Assembly (NCBI GenBank): GCA_963782185.1 | Contig: CAWAJB010000018.1 | Coordinates: 1-64,000 of the forward strand | Reading direction: 5' to 3' | Length of the DNA: 64,000 bases | From: RYN-230 sp963782185 | Lineage (GTDB): Bacteria > Actinomycetota > Actinomycetes > Streptosporangiales > Streptosporangiaceae | Shown here: positions 1-7,787 of the stretch, one piece after another | How the letters are laid out: the number at the start of each line of letters is the position of its first letter | Position numbering within the stretch: the stretch's first letter is position 1 | Program-made: the position numbers and the translations under genes | Notes under the pieces: generated by a model | The model's input: the letters and a program-made list of their open reading frames with translations, nothing else | Database searches by the model: none | What the model was told of the DNA's origin: nothing

Positions 1-310
1 GGATGCCGAGGGCGTAGGTGTCGCTGATGCCCTGGGCCCACTTGTTGATCGTGTTGTACGTGGCCGGGGCGACGATGATGGCGTCGGCCGGGCGGGACCT
101 GGGCTCGCCGGGCTTGCGGTACTGGCTGCGGACCGGGCTGCCGGTAAGGGCCTCGATGGCGGGGACGTCGATGAAGTCGAGCGCGGCGGGCGTGGCTATG
201 ACCTGGACTGTCCAGCCGCGTTCCTGGGCGAGCTTGATGAGCTGGCCGACCTCGGACGCGGGGCCTGCGGCGCAGACGATGACGGTCAGGACGCGGCCAT
301 CCTCGGTCAT
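1..310 (-). CDS. Flavoprotein (HFCD / phosphopantothenoylcysteine decarboxylase-like), partial
   Basis: The gene starts at the ATG at 310 and runs off the left edge, leaving about 103 visible codons. The opening VLTVIVCAAGPAS strand-loop and the later IIVAPATYNTINKWAQG segment match the FMN-binding fold of the homo-oligomeric flavin-containing Cys decarboxylase family (APATxNTxNK motif). The start codon overlaps the stop of the upstream XRE regulator as ATGA, so the two are probably translated together. In actinomycetes this family is often paired with an XRE/TPR regulator, and the substrate of such stand-alone copies is not known. No phosphopantothenoylcysteine synthetase domain can be seen in the visible part, so I do not call it CoaBC. 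Confidence 0.75.
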   Translation of the reverse strand, partial: MTEDGRVLTVIVCAAGPASEVGQLIKLAQERGWTVQVIATPAALDFIDVPAIEALTGSPVRSQYRKPGEPRSRPADAIIVAPATYNTINKWAQGISDTYALGI

Positions 311-1791
311 TCGGTGACCCCGATCCGGCGGGCGAAGTCCTCGGCCTGGCGCTGGACACTGAGCGGCGCCGTGGTCATCAGGTCACGGACCAGGCGGCGG
401 GCCACGGGGCGGCCGGTGATCTCCTCGGGCGCGATCTCGTCGGCCGCACGGAGCGCGAGGTAGGCCCGTTCGTGCCTGCCGCATTGCAGGAACGCGCGGG
501 CGGTGTCCATGAGGAAGGTCGCCTTCCGCTCGGTGACGTCGATCTTTCCTAGATCCACGGTACGGGCGACGTCGATCGCGGTGCCCGCGTCCCCCAGGGT
601 GACGGCGATGTTGACCCGGTGCAGGCTGGCGTTGGTCGGGCCGAACGCCGTCCAGCGCAGGTTCAGGTCATCGCCCAGACGGACGGCGGCATCCTCGGCC
701 TCGGTCAGCAGCTCGTCGGCACCGCCGCGGTTCTCGTGTTGGGCGGCGGCTATCGCGCCCCGTAGCAGAAGCGAGCCGTAGACCGACAGAGACTCGGGAT
801 CGTGGGCCGACACGTCGTGGTCGAACTTGGCGGCCAGGGTGCTCGCCGTGTCGGTCGCTGCCCTGTAGTGCTTACTGCCCATCAGCGCGTGGGTGACGAT
901 CCGGGCGCTGGACGCGACGGTTACCGGGTCTTCGCTGGCTCGGGCGGCCTGCATGCTGCGATCCGCGGCCAGCCAGCACAGGCCCTGATCGCCGACCTTG
1001 AACAAGATGCTGGCCGCTACATGATGCGCCTCGGCCGAGAGCGTGCACGCCTGCAACCGGGCCTCGCCGTCGAGCATGGCGCAGGCAGACTGCAACCGGC
1101 CGAGCAGAGCCGGCAGGCTCTCGGTCACCTCCGAGTACCGGCACGCCTGGTAATCGCGCTTGGCGCGGGCGACCGCGGCGGCCAGCGACGGCAGGTCAGG
1201 GGGCTCGTCCAGGGCCGAACCGGCCGTGTCAGGGGCATAGGCGGCCAGCACTGCCGCGAAGGACTCGATGGCGTCGGCCTGGCCGCTGCGCAGAGGGTCG
1301 GCCAGGACCGCACCGAAGAGGGCGGCGCCGGTCAGGCCGACAAAGGTTCGCCGTCTCACGGAGGGATCATCCTCCTCGCTGTCTCCTGCATCTGCGCTGA
1401 GCAGACCGGATACAGCGGGAGCAGGCAAGGCCGGGCGGGTATCACGTGGCGGGATAACCGGCGCGACCCGCACGGCGGCCGGGGTCGTGGGGGCGGCGGC
1501 CGGGGCCAGGCCGAGGGCGATGCGGGCGTGGTCGGGCATGTTCAGCCCGTCCGCGATCCGCTCGAAAACGTCCAGCTCCTCGACCTTCGCGACGCCCCGC
1601 ATGTAGCCGCTGATCTTGGGCTGGGTGGTGTCACACGCGATGGCCAAGCGGGTCTGGCTGACGCCCGTGGCGTCGTTTAACAGGACGAACAGGCGGCCGA
1701 TGTCGCGGCGGCGCAGAGCGTCGAGCACGTCGGGATGCTGCCAGAACTCGTCCGGGATCTCGATGAGATCAAAGACGCGGCGGCCTGGCAT
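307..1791 (-). CDS. XRE-family transcriptional regulator with TPR-like C-terminal domain
   Basis: A predicted DNA-binding regulator of 494 residues. The frame is open further upstream, but the ATG at 1791 is preceded by GAGAGGG at good spacing and by an AT-richer leader (about 1800 to 1920). An N-terminal helix-turn-helix lies at roughly residues 25-85 (VSQTRLAIACDTTQPKISG is the recognition part). A proline/alanine-rich linker follows, then an RRRTFVGLTGAALFGAVL stretch that looks like a relic export signal, as seen in this Streptomyces-type family, and about 300 residues of alpha-helical TPR-like repeats. It overlaps the flavoprotein gene by four bases and likely forms an operon with it. 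The ligand is unknown. Confidence 0.75.
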   Translation of the reverse strand: MPGRRVFDLIEIPDEFWQHPDVLDALRRRDIGRLFVLLNDATGVSQTRLAIACDTTQPKISGYMRGVAKVEELDVFERIADGLNMPDHARIALGLAPAAAPTTPAAVRVAPVIPPRDTRPALPAPAVSGLLSADAGDSEEDDPSVRRRTFVGLTGAALFGAVLADPLRSGQADAIESFAAVLAAYAPDTAGSALDEPPDLPSLAAAVARAKRDYQACRYSEVTESLPALLGRLQSACAMLDGEARLQACTLSAEAHHVAASILFKVGDQGLCWLAADRSMQAARASEDPVTVASSARIVTHALMGSKHYRAATDTASTLAAKFDHDVSAHDPESLSVYGSLLLRGAIAAAQHENRGGADELLTEAEDAAVRLGDDLNLRWTAFGPTNASLHRVNIAVTLGDAGTAIDVARTVDLGKIDVTERKATFLMDTARAFLQCGRHERAYLALRAADEIAPEEITGRPVARRLVRDLMTTAPLSVQRQAEDFARRIGVTE

Positions 1792-1922
1792 GCCGTGATC
1801 CCTCTCGGTCAGGCGATTGTTCCTGAGAGTCCATGCGGCGTTACTGACTGCGAGCTTATATCCCGTCGGGTGATATCTCGCGGTTATGGGAGCGGCTCGG
1901 CAATTGCGCGATCTTTGACGGC

Positions 1923-2099
1923 ATGAAGGCCGCAGAGGTTGCTGAGCACGAGGTTTGCCCGTCGTGCCGCGGGCGGGGATGGAAGTACAGCGGGCCCCGG
2001 CGTTGGGTCGCGAGCCAGCCCGTCCGGGGCATGTCGGGCGGCGCCATCCGGATCGTCTGCCTGGACTGCGCCGGAACCGGATTGGCGGGGCCGCAGTGA
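1923..2099 (+). CDS. Small zinc-ribbon protein, 58 aa, with two CxxCxGxG motifs
   Basis: A short gene between the divergent XRE regulator and the ATPase. The ATG at 1923 opens 58 codons ending at TGA 2097-2099. That stop overlaps the next ATG (TGATG at 2097-2101), a classic translational coupling. The peptide has CPSCRGRGWKY near residues 12-22 and CLDCAGTG near residues 47-54, two DnaJ-type zinc-ribbon half sites that together supply four cysteines. It is too small to be a chaperone. Such peptides are common next to anti-sigma-like ATPases and XRE regulators in streptomycete-type genomes, and their role is unknown. The coupling and intact motifs make it a believable gene. Confidence 0.6.
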   Translation: MKAAEVAEHEVCPSCRGRGWKYSGPRRWVASQPVRGMSGGAIRIVCLDCAGTGLAGPQ

Positions 2100-2506
2100 T
2101 GCCAACACCAGCGCCTCGGGCCCTCGCCCTGCGCACGACCGGGGTCACCTACCCTGGCACCGACGACCAGATCAGAGTCGTCCGGGCCGACCTGCGGACA
2201 TTACTGGACGACTGCCCGATGGCTGACGACGTACTCGTGTGCGCCTCGGAGTTGGCGACCAACGCCGTACTGCACAGCCATTCCCGGCTGGCGGGCGGGA
2301 CGTTTGCCGTCCGCGGCAAGGTCAGTCCCGGTGACTACTTCTGGCTCGAAGTCGAAGACCAAGGCGGCCTGTGGACTCCAGCCGTCGCCGATCCCGAGCC
2401 GGGCCACGGACTCGACATCATGCGAACCCTGGCCGACGACTGGGGTATCGAAGGCGATCACGACGGCCGGACCATCTGGGCCCGCTTCGACTGGCCCACC
2501 CCGTGA
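2099..2506 (+). CDS. ATP-binding protein, anti-sigma-factor-like HATPase_c_2 domain
   Basis: A 135-residue stand-alone GHKL-type ATPase of the RsbW/SpoIIAB-like family common in actinomycetes. The motifs appear in order: N box (ASELATNAVLHSHS, about residues 45-60), G1 (EDQGGLW, about 92-98) and G2 (GHGLDIMRTLADDWG, about 107-121). The ATG at 2099 overlaps the stop of the 58-residue zinc-ribbon gene, which supports this start over in-frame codons further upstream. Proteins of this type bind ATP and may sequester sigma factors or act as serine kinases. No sigma factor or STAS antagonist is adjacent, so the partner is unknown. Confidence 0.75.
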   Translation: MPTPAPRALALRTTGVTYPGTDDQIRVVRADLRTLLDDCPMADDVLVCASELATNAVLHSHSRLAGGTFAVRGKVSPGDYFWLEVEDQGGLWTPAVADPEPGHGLDIMRTLADDWGIEGDHDGRTIWARFDWPTP

Positions 2507-2873
2507 CGGCCACAATCCCAAGCAATCGGGCCCAGCCGTTGACCATCATCGCGATGGCACGCTAATGGCGTGGAAGATCAATAAGTGTCCAGCAAAGTGC
2601 ACGGGTCAGGCCCGGCATACCGGCACTGACCACGAAGAACGCGTGATCTACCAGCACGAGGCCCGGGGCGCAGATCAGGCGATCACCCGCGCTATCGACA
2701 CGGCACGTCCAGGCCGAGCAGGCGCGACGACGATGACGAAGACGGGCGCAGCCGGGCGTACTCGCCCCGGTGAGCTAATGGCCCGCTAATGGCACTGGAA
2801 GATCAAAGAAGGTGCTGAGGATGATCAAGGCCACGGGCTCGGCATACCGGCCCTGAGCCTGGGCTTGGACTCG
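2507..2873. other. Intergenic stretch with a duplicated short segment
   Basis: No convincing gene is seen between the ATPase and tRNA-Gly. A 74-codon plus-strand reading frame (2565 to 2789) has an ATG but no clear ribosome-binding site or recognisable domain. The segment CGCTAATGGC followed shortly by TGGAAGATCAA occurs twice, at about 2560-2581 and 2784-2805, roughly 220 bases apart, so part of this interval looks like a decayed duplication. Confidence 0.4.
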
Positions 2874-2947
2874 TGGAGCGGGTGACGAGAATCGAACTCG
2901 CACTATCAGCTTGGGAAGCTGACGTTCTACCATTGAACTACACCCGC
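2874..2947 (-). tRNA. tRNA-Gly (anticodon CCC)
   Basis: The minus strand folds as a cloverleaf. The acceptor stem GCGGGTG pairs with CACCCGC. The anticodon arm TCAGC-TTCCCAA-GCTGA puts CCC at positions 34-36. The T arm contains GTTCGATTC. The discriminator is T and the 3' CCA is encoded (2874-2876), so the mature body is 2877-2947. It reads the GGG glycine codon. Confidence 0.95.
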
Positions 2948-3044
2948 AACGCCCGCCAGGGCCCGTCCGGGTTCGCTGACGCCGCCCCGACATAGTACCG
3001 GAAGCGCCGGCCACCAGGGTGCGCTCAGCCGGTAGGTTGCCAGG

Positions 3045-3620
3045 GTGCTCCTCTCCGACCGTGATATCCGGGCCGAGGTCGATTCCGGCCGGGTCCGGCT
3101 CGACCCGTACGCGCCCGAACTGATCCAGCCGTCCAGCATCGACGTGCGGCTGGACCGATACTTCCGGGTCTTCGAGAACCACCGCTACCCGCACATCGAT
3201 CCGGCCGTGGAGCAACCCGACCTGACCCGGCTGGTGGAGACGGAAGGCAAGGATCCGTTCGTCCTGCATCCCGGGGAGTTCGTGCTCGCGTCCACCTACG
3301 AGGTGGTGTCGCTGCCCGACGACGTGGCCGGGCGGCTGGAGGGCAAGAGCTCGCTGGGGCGCCTCGGCCTGCTGACCCACTCCACGGCGGGCTGGATCGA
3401 CCCCGGCTTCTCCGGCCACGTGACCCTGGAGCTGTCCAACGTGGCCACACTCCCGATCAAGCTCTGGCCCGGGATGAAGATCGGCCAGCTGTGCCTGTTC
3501 CGGACCAGCTCACCGGCGGAACACCCGTACGGCTCGTCCCAGTACGGCTCGCGCTATCAGGACCAGCGCGGCCCCACTCCGTCCCGGTCCTACCTCAACT
3601 TCTACCGCGCCGACGTCTAG
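3045..3620 (+). CDS. dcd: dCTP deaminase (bifunctional dCTP deaminase/dUTPase type)
   Basis: A 191-residue protein, the usual length for the actinobacterial Dcd, which deaminates dCTP and in this lineage also hydrolyses dUTP to dUMP. The signature GRLEGKSSLGRLGLL (about residues 97-110) contacts the triphosphate, and HSTAGWIDPGFSGHVTLELSN carries the catalytic glutamate at residue 129. The tail YQDQRGPTPSRSYLNF is the typical flexible lid that closes over the nucleotide. The start is the GTG at 3045, which gives the conserved opening LLSDRDIRAEV. It is convergent with the MerR-like gene that follows and shows no operon partner. Confidence 0.95.
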   Translation: MLLSDRDIRAEVDSGRVRLDPYAPELIQPSSIDVRLDRYFRVFENHRYPHIDPAVEQPDLTRLVETEGKDPFVLHPGEFVLASTYEVVSLPDDVAGRLEGKSSLGRLGLLTHSTAGWIDPGFSGHVTLELSNVATLPIKLWPGMKIGQLCLFRTSSPAEHPYGSSQYGSRYQDQRGPTPSRSYLNFYRADV

Positions 3621-3647
3621 GTGGCCTGACGCCTCAGGGGTGGCCGG

Positions 3648-4016
3648 CTAGCCGGCCGGCGGGCTGTCTTCCCCGCGGCGAACCGGCGGGTGCTGCCGGG
3701 CGTCCCACAGTGCCTCGCGGAGCGCGTCGCATTCCGCCTCCAGCTCCCTGATCCGTTGCTCCAGCTGCAGGACCCGGCGGATCGACGGGAGGGTCATTCC
3801 CTCGTCGGCGAGCCGCACCACGTACTGGACCACGGTGATCTCGCTGCGGGAGTACCGGCGCTGCCCGCCGCTGGACCGCGACGGCTGCACCACGCCCTTC
3901 TCGTCGAGCCGTCTCAGGAAGGCCTGCTGGATCTCGAGCATGGTGGAGACCTGCCCGACGGTGAACAACGGCAGGTTCTCGTCCTCGAACGGCAGCGACG
4001 GCATGACTGTCTCCAT
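3648..4016 (-). CDS. HspR-like MerR-family heat-shock regulator
   Basis: A 122-residue MerR protein. The winged helix spans about residues 16-85 (FTVGQVSTMLEIQQAFLRRLDEKGVVQPSRSSGG, then RRYSRSEI), followed by VVRLADEGMTLPSIRRVLQLEQRIRELEAECDAL, a dimerising coiled coil. The pattern of Y/RRYS, a G-m-x-L hinge and I-x-x-L-x-L-E is that of HspR and its relatives, which repress chaperone operons. It lies 107 bases downstream of hsp20 on the same strand and may be co-transcribed with it, giving autoregulation. It lacks the C-terminal cysteine or metal site of metal-sensing MerR proteins. The exact target is inferred from context only. Confidence 0.7.
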   Translation of the reverse strand: METVMPSLPFEDENLPLFTVGQVSTMLEIQQAFLRRLDEKGVVQPSRSSGGQRRYSRSEITVVQYVVRLADEGMTLPSIRRVLQLEQRIRELEAECDALREALWDARQHPPVRRGEDSPPAG

Positions 4017-4123
4017 GGTGACCGCGGGCCCGGACAGCTGGCTGTCCGGGCCCGGCGATGTGAATCTTACGGCCTGCGCCGCCGGCCTCGCGGCTATCGG
4101 TCAGCGCGTCGTGAGGTGCTCGA

Positions 4124-4567
4124 TCAGGCGGTGAGGCCCTTCGGCGCCCCGGCCTGGATCTCGACCTTGCGCGGCTTCGCCGTCTCGGCGAGCGGAACCC
4201 GCACGGTCAGCACGCCGTGCTCGTACCCGGCCTCGACCTTCGCGGAGTCGATCGCGTCACCGAGCCGGATCCGGCGGGAAAACGTGCCGGTCACGCGCTC
4301 GCGCACGTACGGCTTCTCGCCCTCGGCCAGCTCCTCGTCCCGGGTGGCGCTGACGCTCAGGACACCCCGGTCCACGGTGACGTCGAGGCTCGCGGGGTCG
4401 ATCCCCGGCAGGTCGAAGCGCAGCACGACGCCATCTTCGGTGCGGGTGGCGTCCATCGGCATGCCCGCGGCAGTGCCCGCGCGGGACGGGGACCAGGCGG
4501 GACCGAAGGCCCGCTCGAGCATCCGGTCGAAGTCCCGGGTAAAGGGGTCAAACGTGGTCCGCAACAT
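4124..4567 (-). CDS. Hsp20/alpha-crystallin family small heat-shock protein
   Basis: A 147-residue ATP-independent holdase. The frame is open upstream, but the ATG at 4567 has a strong GGAGG nine bases before it and gives the family opening MLRTTFDPFTRDFDRMLERAFG. The alpha-crystallin domain runs from about residue 40 to 135, with DLPGIDPASLDVTVDRGVLSVSA early and the conserved YEHGVLTVRVPLAE (the GVL motif) late. A short tail, KPRKVEIQ, holds the I-x-I-like docking segment. The adjacent MerR/HspR-like gene and the unusually AT-rich leader point to heat-shock control. Confidence 0.9.
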   Translation of the reverse strand: MLRTTFDPFTRDFDRMLERAFGPAWSPSRAGTAAGMPMDATRTEDGVVLRFDLPGIDPASLDVTVDRGVLSVSATRDEELAEGEKPYVRERVTGTFSRRIRLGDAIDSAKVEAGYEHGVLTVRVPLAETAKPRKVEIQAGAPKGLTA

Positions 4568-4829
4568 AAAGCTCGCCTCCAGATGTAAACTTTGGCTCAT
4601 CGCTGAGTCCAGATTACTACTCTTTCTAACTACAAGAAACTTCTTACTTGAGTTACATATTCCTGAGGTGGCCAACCCGGGAGGCAGCCGCCGTCACGTG
4701 CTTGACCTGGGAATCACCCTCTCAGCGACCCGCAATCGCTACTATCTGTAATTACTGATTACTGAGCGCATCCGAACGCGGGTCAGCGGATGGCCCACGC
4801 GAGGGGCAGACCCGGGGGAACGCAGCACC
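4568..4829. promoter_or_regulatory. AT-rich divergent promoter region of hsp20 and the MerR gene
   Basis: This 262-base gap is much richer in A/T than its surroundings, especially 4605-4665. It holds a small inverted repeat AAGAA-AC-TTCTT (about 4633-4644) inside a CAAG-N10-CTTG frame. It also holds a perfect ACTTGAGT half site (about 4647-4654) like one arm of the HspR-associated inverted repeat HAIR (CTTGAGT-N7-ACTCAAG), but the second arm is poorly kept. Promoters for hsp20 (leftward) and the MerR gene (rightward) must both lie here. Confidence 0.5.
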
Positions 4830-5513
4830 ATGGACACCATCGACGACGTTGCAGGCCTGGTCAGCATCGGCCAGCTGGCCAAGGCCGCGGGCGTGAGCAG
4901 CCGGACCATCCGCTACTACGAGGAGCTCGGGATCCTGCCCGAGCCGCGCCGGACCAGCGGCGGCACCCGCAAGTACCCGCGCGAGTACTGCGGCTACATC
5001 GAGACCGCGCTGGCCCTCAAGGACCTGGGCTTCCGGCTGGAAGAGGTCAGGCCGCTGGCCAGGCTGGCCCTGGGCCGGACGATAGCCCCCGGGCAGCGGG
5101 CCCGGGCGGCCCAGCTGGTGGAGGACCGGATCCAGGCGCTGGACCGGCAGGTGGCGGTGTTGCGCAAGCTGCGCGAGTGCGTGGATCAGCCGGACGGGAC
5201 GGCCGGCCTGGACCCGCTCGATCTGCACACGGGATCGGTGGCCTGGCCGGCCTTATGCTCGTTACCAGTGGCCGACCCGGCAGCCCCCCGGCCGGTCACC
5301 GGATCGCGATCCCCGGAGGCCGGCATGACGGACGTGACATCGAGCGGGATTATCCTGCTGGTGTTCATCGCGGCCCTGGTCACCTTCTTCCTGACCCGGG
5401 CGCGGCGGCGGCTGGGGATGGGCAACGCGACCGGCCGGACCTGGATCATCATCATGGCCGTGGTGATCCTGGCCGTCCTCGTCCTGTACGCCGCCCAGAC
5501 CCAGGGCAAGTAA
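4830..5513 (+). CDS. MerR-family regulator whose frame continues into two membrane helices
   Basis: The ORF of 227 codons starts at the ATG at 4830. Residues 12-80 form a standard MerR winged helix (SIGQLAKAAGVSSRTIRYYEELGILPEP, then GGTRKYPREYC), followed by a coiled coil to about residue 118. There is then a 45-residue low-complexity stretch, and residues about 166-227 contain two hydrophobic segments (GIILLVFIAALVTFFLT and WIIIMAVVILAVLVLYA). MerR proteins are normally soluble and end near residue 120-140. Either this is a true membrane-tethered regulator, or a stop has been lost and the last 62 codons are a separate gene with its own ribosome-binding site (see next entry). The effector is unknown. 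Confidence 0.65.
   Translation: MDTIDDVAGLVSIGQLAKAAGVSSRTIRYYEELGILPEPRRTSGGTRKYPREYCGYIETALALKDLGFRLEEVRPLARLALGRTIAPGQRARAAQLVEDRIQALDRQVAVLRKLRECVDQPDGTAGLDPLDLHTGSVAWPALCSLPVADPAAPRPVTGSRSPEAGMTDVTSSGIILLVFIAALVTFFLTRARRRLGMGNATGRTWIIIMAVVILAVLVLYAAQTQGK
5325..5513 (+). CDS. Small two-helix membrane protein (internal start within the MerR frame)
   Basis: An in-frame ATG at 5325 is preceded by GGAGG at 5315-5319 with five-base spacing. It would give a 62-residue protein with two predicted transmembrane helices separated by a basic loop RARRRLGMG. Small proteins of this shape exist as independent genes in streptomycete-type genomes. The region just before it in the longer frame reads like untranslated sequence (proline/alanine-rich, no domain). 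I list it as an alternative or additional product of the same frame. Function is unknown. Confidence 0.45.
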   Translation: MTDVTSSGIILLVFIAALVTFFLTRARRRLGMGNATGRTWIIIMAVVILAVLVLYAAQTQGK

Positions 5514-5526
5514 GCCGGCCGCCCGG

Positions 5527-7785
5527 TCAGCCGACCGGGTCGCGCCGCAGCGGCATCTCGAACCAGACCGCCTTGCCGTCACGGGTCGGCCGGGACCCCC
5601 AGCGGGTGGCCAGCTGATCGACGAGGTAGAGCCCGCGCCCGCCCTCATCGGTGTCAGCCGCGCTGCGGATCCGCGGCAGGCGCAGGTCGTTGTCGAACAC
5701 CTCGACCCACACCGCCTCACCGCCGCGGCGCAGCCGGAGGGTGAACGTCTTGCCCTCCGCGGCCGCGCCCTCGTCGCTGAACGGGACGGGCGCCCAGCCG
5801 GTGACCAGCCCGGGCGTGCGCTGGGCCGCGGCGCCGGCCACCTCCAGGGTCAGGGCCCGGCGGGGCGCACGCGATGCGGCCGTGTGCAGCACCACGTTGG
5901 TCACCACCTCGGACACCAACAAGCAGGTGAGCTCGACCTGCTCGGTGTCCATCCCCCAGGACCGGAACGTGGCCTCCGCCAGCCTGCGCGCCTCGGAGAC
6001 CTTGATCGGCTCGGCGGGGAACGTGCAGTCCCAGGAGGCCAGGTCCACCGATGACGTGCGCATCGCGACGATGGCCATGTCGTCGTCGATGTCCCCGGGT
6101 ACCGCTTCCTGCGCGGCCTGCGCGATCATCTCGACGTCGCCGTGCGCCACCCGGCGCACCGCCTGGTGCAGCATCAGCCGGGCGTCGTCCTCGGAATAGG
6201 TACCCAGGCCGTCGGGACGGTGCCGCCGGTCGGTGAGCCCGTCGGTGTAGAGCACCAGCCCGGACCCCGCCGGGAGATAACGGGTCTCCTCCCGGTAGGG
6301 CGGCAGCGCGGGCAGCCCTTTGCCGCGCATCCCGAGCAGCACGCCCTTGTGCTCCATCTCCAGCTCGCCGACCTCACCGTCGACGATGAGCAGCGGCGCG
6401 TCGTGGCCCGCGTTGGCGAACGACAGCGTGCGCGACCACGCGTCATAGACCAGGTAGGTGCAGCTGACCATCGGCGGGTCTGAGGCACCGGGGTCGCCCT
6501 TGGCCAGGCTGAGGGTGCGGCACCACTCATCGAGCTTGCGCAGGATCTCCGCGGGCGGCTTGTCATCCTGGGCGAACGCGCGCAGCGCGGCGCGGAGCTG
6601 GCCCATGACGGCGGCCGCGCGGGCCCCGCGGCCCTCGACGTCACCGATGACGATGCCCACCCGGCCCGCGGACAGCGGGATGATGTCGTACCAGTCCCCG
6701 CCGACCTGCGTCTGGATGCCCTGGCCGTGCGTGACCAGCGGCTTGGCGGGCACGTAGCGGCAGGCCACCTCCAGCCCGTCCAGCTGGGGCAGCTGCTGCG
6801 GCAGCAGGCTGGTCTGGAAGGCCAGGGCCGTCCGCCGCTCCTCCTCGAACAGCAGCGCGTTGTCGATGGCCACCGCCACCCGGCTGGCCACCGCGCTGAG
6901 GAATTCGCGGTCGTCGGCGTCGTAGTACTGCTCGTGGCGCCTGGTCAGCCCGGACAGGGCCAGGCTTATCACGCCGAGCAGCTCGCCCCGGGCGATCAGC
7001 GGAGCGGCCACGACCGACCGCAGGCCAACGTCCTGCGCGGCGGCCAGGCTGGGCGCGCTGGGCGCCGCCGGCTGGATCTCGGCGAGGTTCTCGACCAGGA
7101 CCGCCTCCAGGCGGGTCATGGCCTGCTGGCAGAAATGAGCCTCGGGATACTTGATCGGGCCGCCGACCCGGGTCCAGCTGCCGGACGGCGGGACCCAGCC
7201 GCCCGCGTTCATCTGCGACTGGCGGATCAGCTTGTCGCCCTGGAACAAGTCGATGGTGCAGTGGTCCGCGAACTGCGGGACCAGGGTCTCGGCCACGTGC
7301 CTCAGGGTCGTGGTGAACTCGAGCGATCCGGCCAGCTGCTCGCCGATGCGCTCGAGCAGCGAGACCCGGTCCCGTTCCCGGCGGCTGCTGCGCCGGCTGG
7401 CCTCCCGCGCCAGGATCACGATGCCGTCGATGGAGCCGGACGGGTGGCGCAGCGGCATCGCCTGGGCCCGGACGAACACGCGGGAGCCGTCCGCGCGGAG
7501 AACCGAGAACGTCCCGTCCCCGCCCCGGCCGCGGAGCACCTGCTTGGCCAGCTCGGCCGCCTTCCCGGCGTCGCCGCCGGAGAAGGCGAGGGACAGCACC
7601 GGGCGGCCCAGCAGCTTGCCCTGCTTCGGGAACCCGAACAGCGCGGCCGCGAAGGGGTTGGCGTAGAGCAGGTTGCCCTGGCGGTCGGTGACCACCACGG
7701 CCGCGGAGATCTGGGCCAGGATGGTCTCGGCCGGGAGGTAGGCGTCGTACCCAGCGGCGGTTGCCCACTCAGTCACCGGGGGCAC
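5527..7785 (-). CDS. PAS-GAF-SpoIIE phosphatase with C-terminal ATPase (anti-sigma switch protein)
   Basis: A 752-residue multidomain regulator. An N-terminal PAS domain covers about residues 17-130 (ILAQISAAVVVTDRQGNLLYANP). A GAF domain (about 150-315) ends with VASRVAVAIDNALLFEEER. The PP2C/SpoIIE phosphatase domain (about 325-560) has the metal aspartates in QVGGDWYDIIPL and VIGDVEGRG, then YTDGLTD and DDDMAIV. A HATPase_c_2 domain closes the protein (N box LLVSEVVTNVVLHT, G2 EGGRGLYLVDQLATRWG). Such proteins combine a sensor with both phosphatase and kinase-like parts of a partner-switching system that frees sigma factors. The GTG start at 7785 lies two bases after the ideR stop, so the two are co-transcribed. 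Confidence 0.9.
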   Translation of the reverse strand: MPPVTEWATAAGYDAYLPAETILAQISAAVVVTDRQGNLLYANPFAAALFGFPKQGKLLGRPVLSLAFSGGDAGKAAELAKQVLRGRGGDGTFSVLRADGSRVFVRAQAMPLRHPSGSIDGIVILAREASRRSSRRERDRVSLLERIGEQLAGSLEFTTTLRHVAETLVPQFADHCTIDLFQGDKLIRQSQMNAGGWVPPSGSWTRVGGPIKYPEAHFCQQAMTRLEAVLVENLAEIQPAAPSAPSLAAAQDVGLRSVVAAPLIARGELLGVISLALSGLTRRHEQYYDADDREFLSAVASRVAVAIDNALLFEEERRTALAFQTSLLPQQLPQLDGLEVACRYVPAKPLVTHGQGIQTQVGGDWYDIIPLSAGRVGIVIGDVEGRGARAAAVMGQLRAALRAFAQDDKPPAEILRKLDEWCRTLSLAKGDPGASDPPMVSCTYLVYDAWSRTLSFANAGHDAPLLIVDGEVGELEMEHKGVLLGMRGKGLPALPPYREETRYLPAGSGLVLYTDGLTDRRHRPDGLGTYSEDDARLMLHQAVRRVAHGDVEMIAQAAQEAVPGDIDDDMAIVAMRTSSVDLASWDCTFPAEPIKVSEARRLAEATFRSWGMDTEQVELTCLLVSEVVTNVVLHTAASRAPRRALTLEVAGAAAQRTPGLVTGWAPVPFSDEGAAAEGKTFTLRLRRGGEAVWVEVFDNDLRLPRIRSAADTDEGGRGLYLVDQLATRWGSRPTRDGKAVWFEMPLRRDPVG

Positions 7786-7787
7786 CG

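Noticed and set aside
2565..2789. A 74-codon plus-strand frame between the ATPase and tRNA-Gly
   Set aside because: It has no clear ribosome-binding site and no recognised domain, and it spans the decayed duplicated segment; kept only as a note on the intergenic region.
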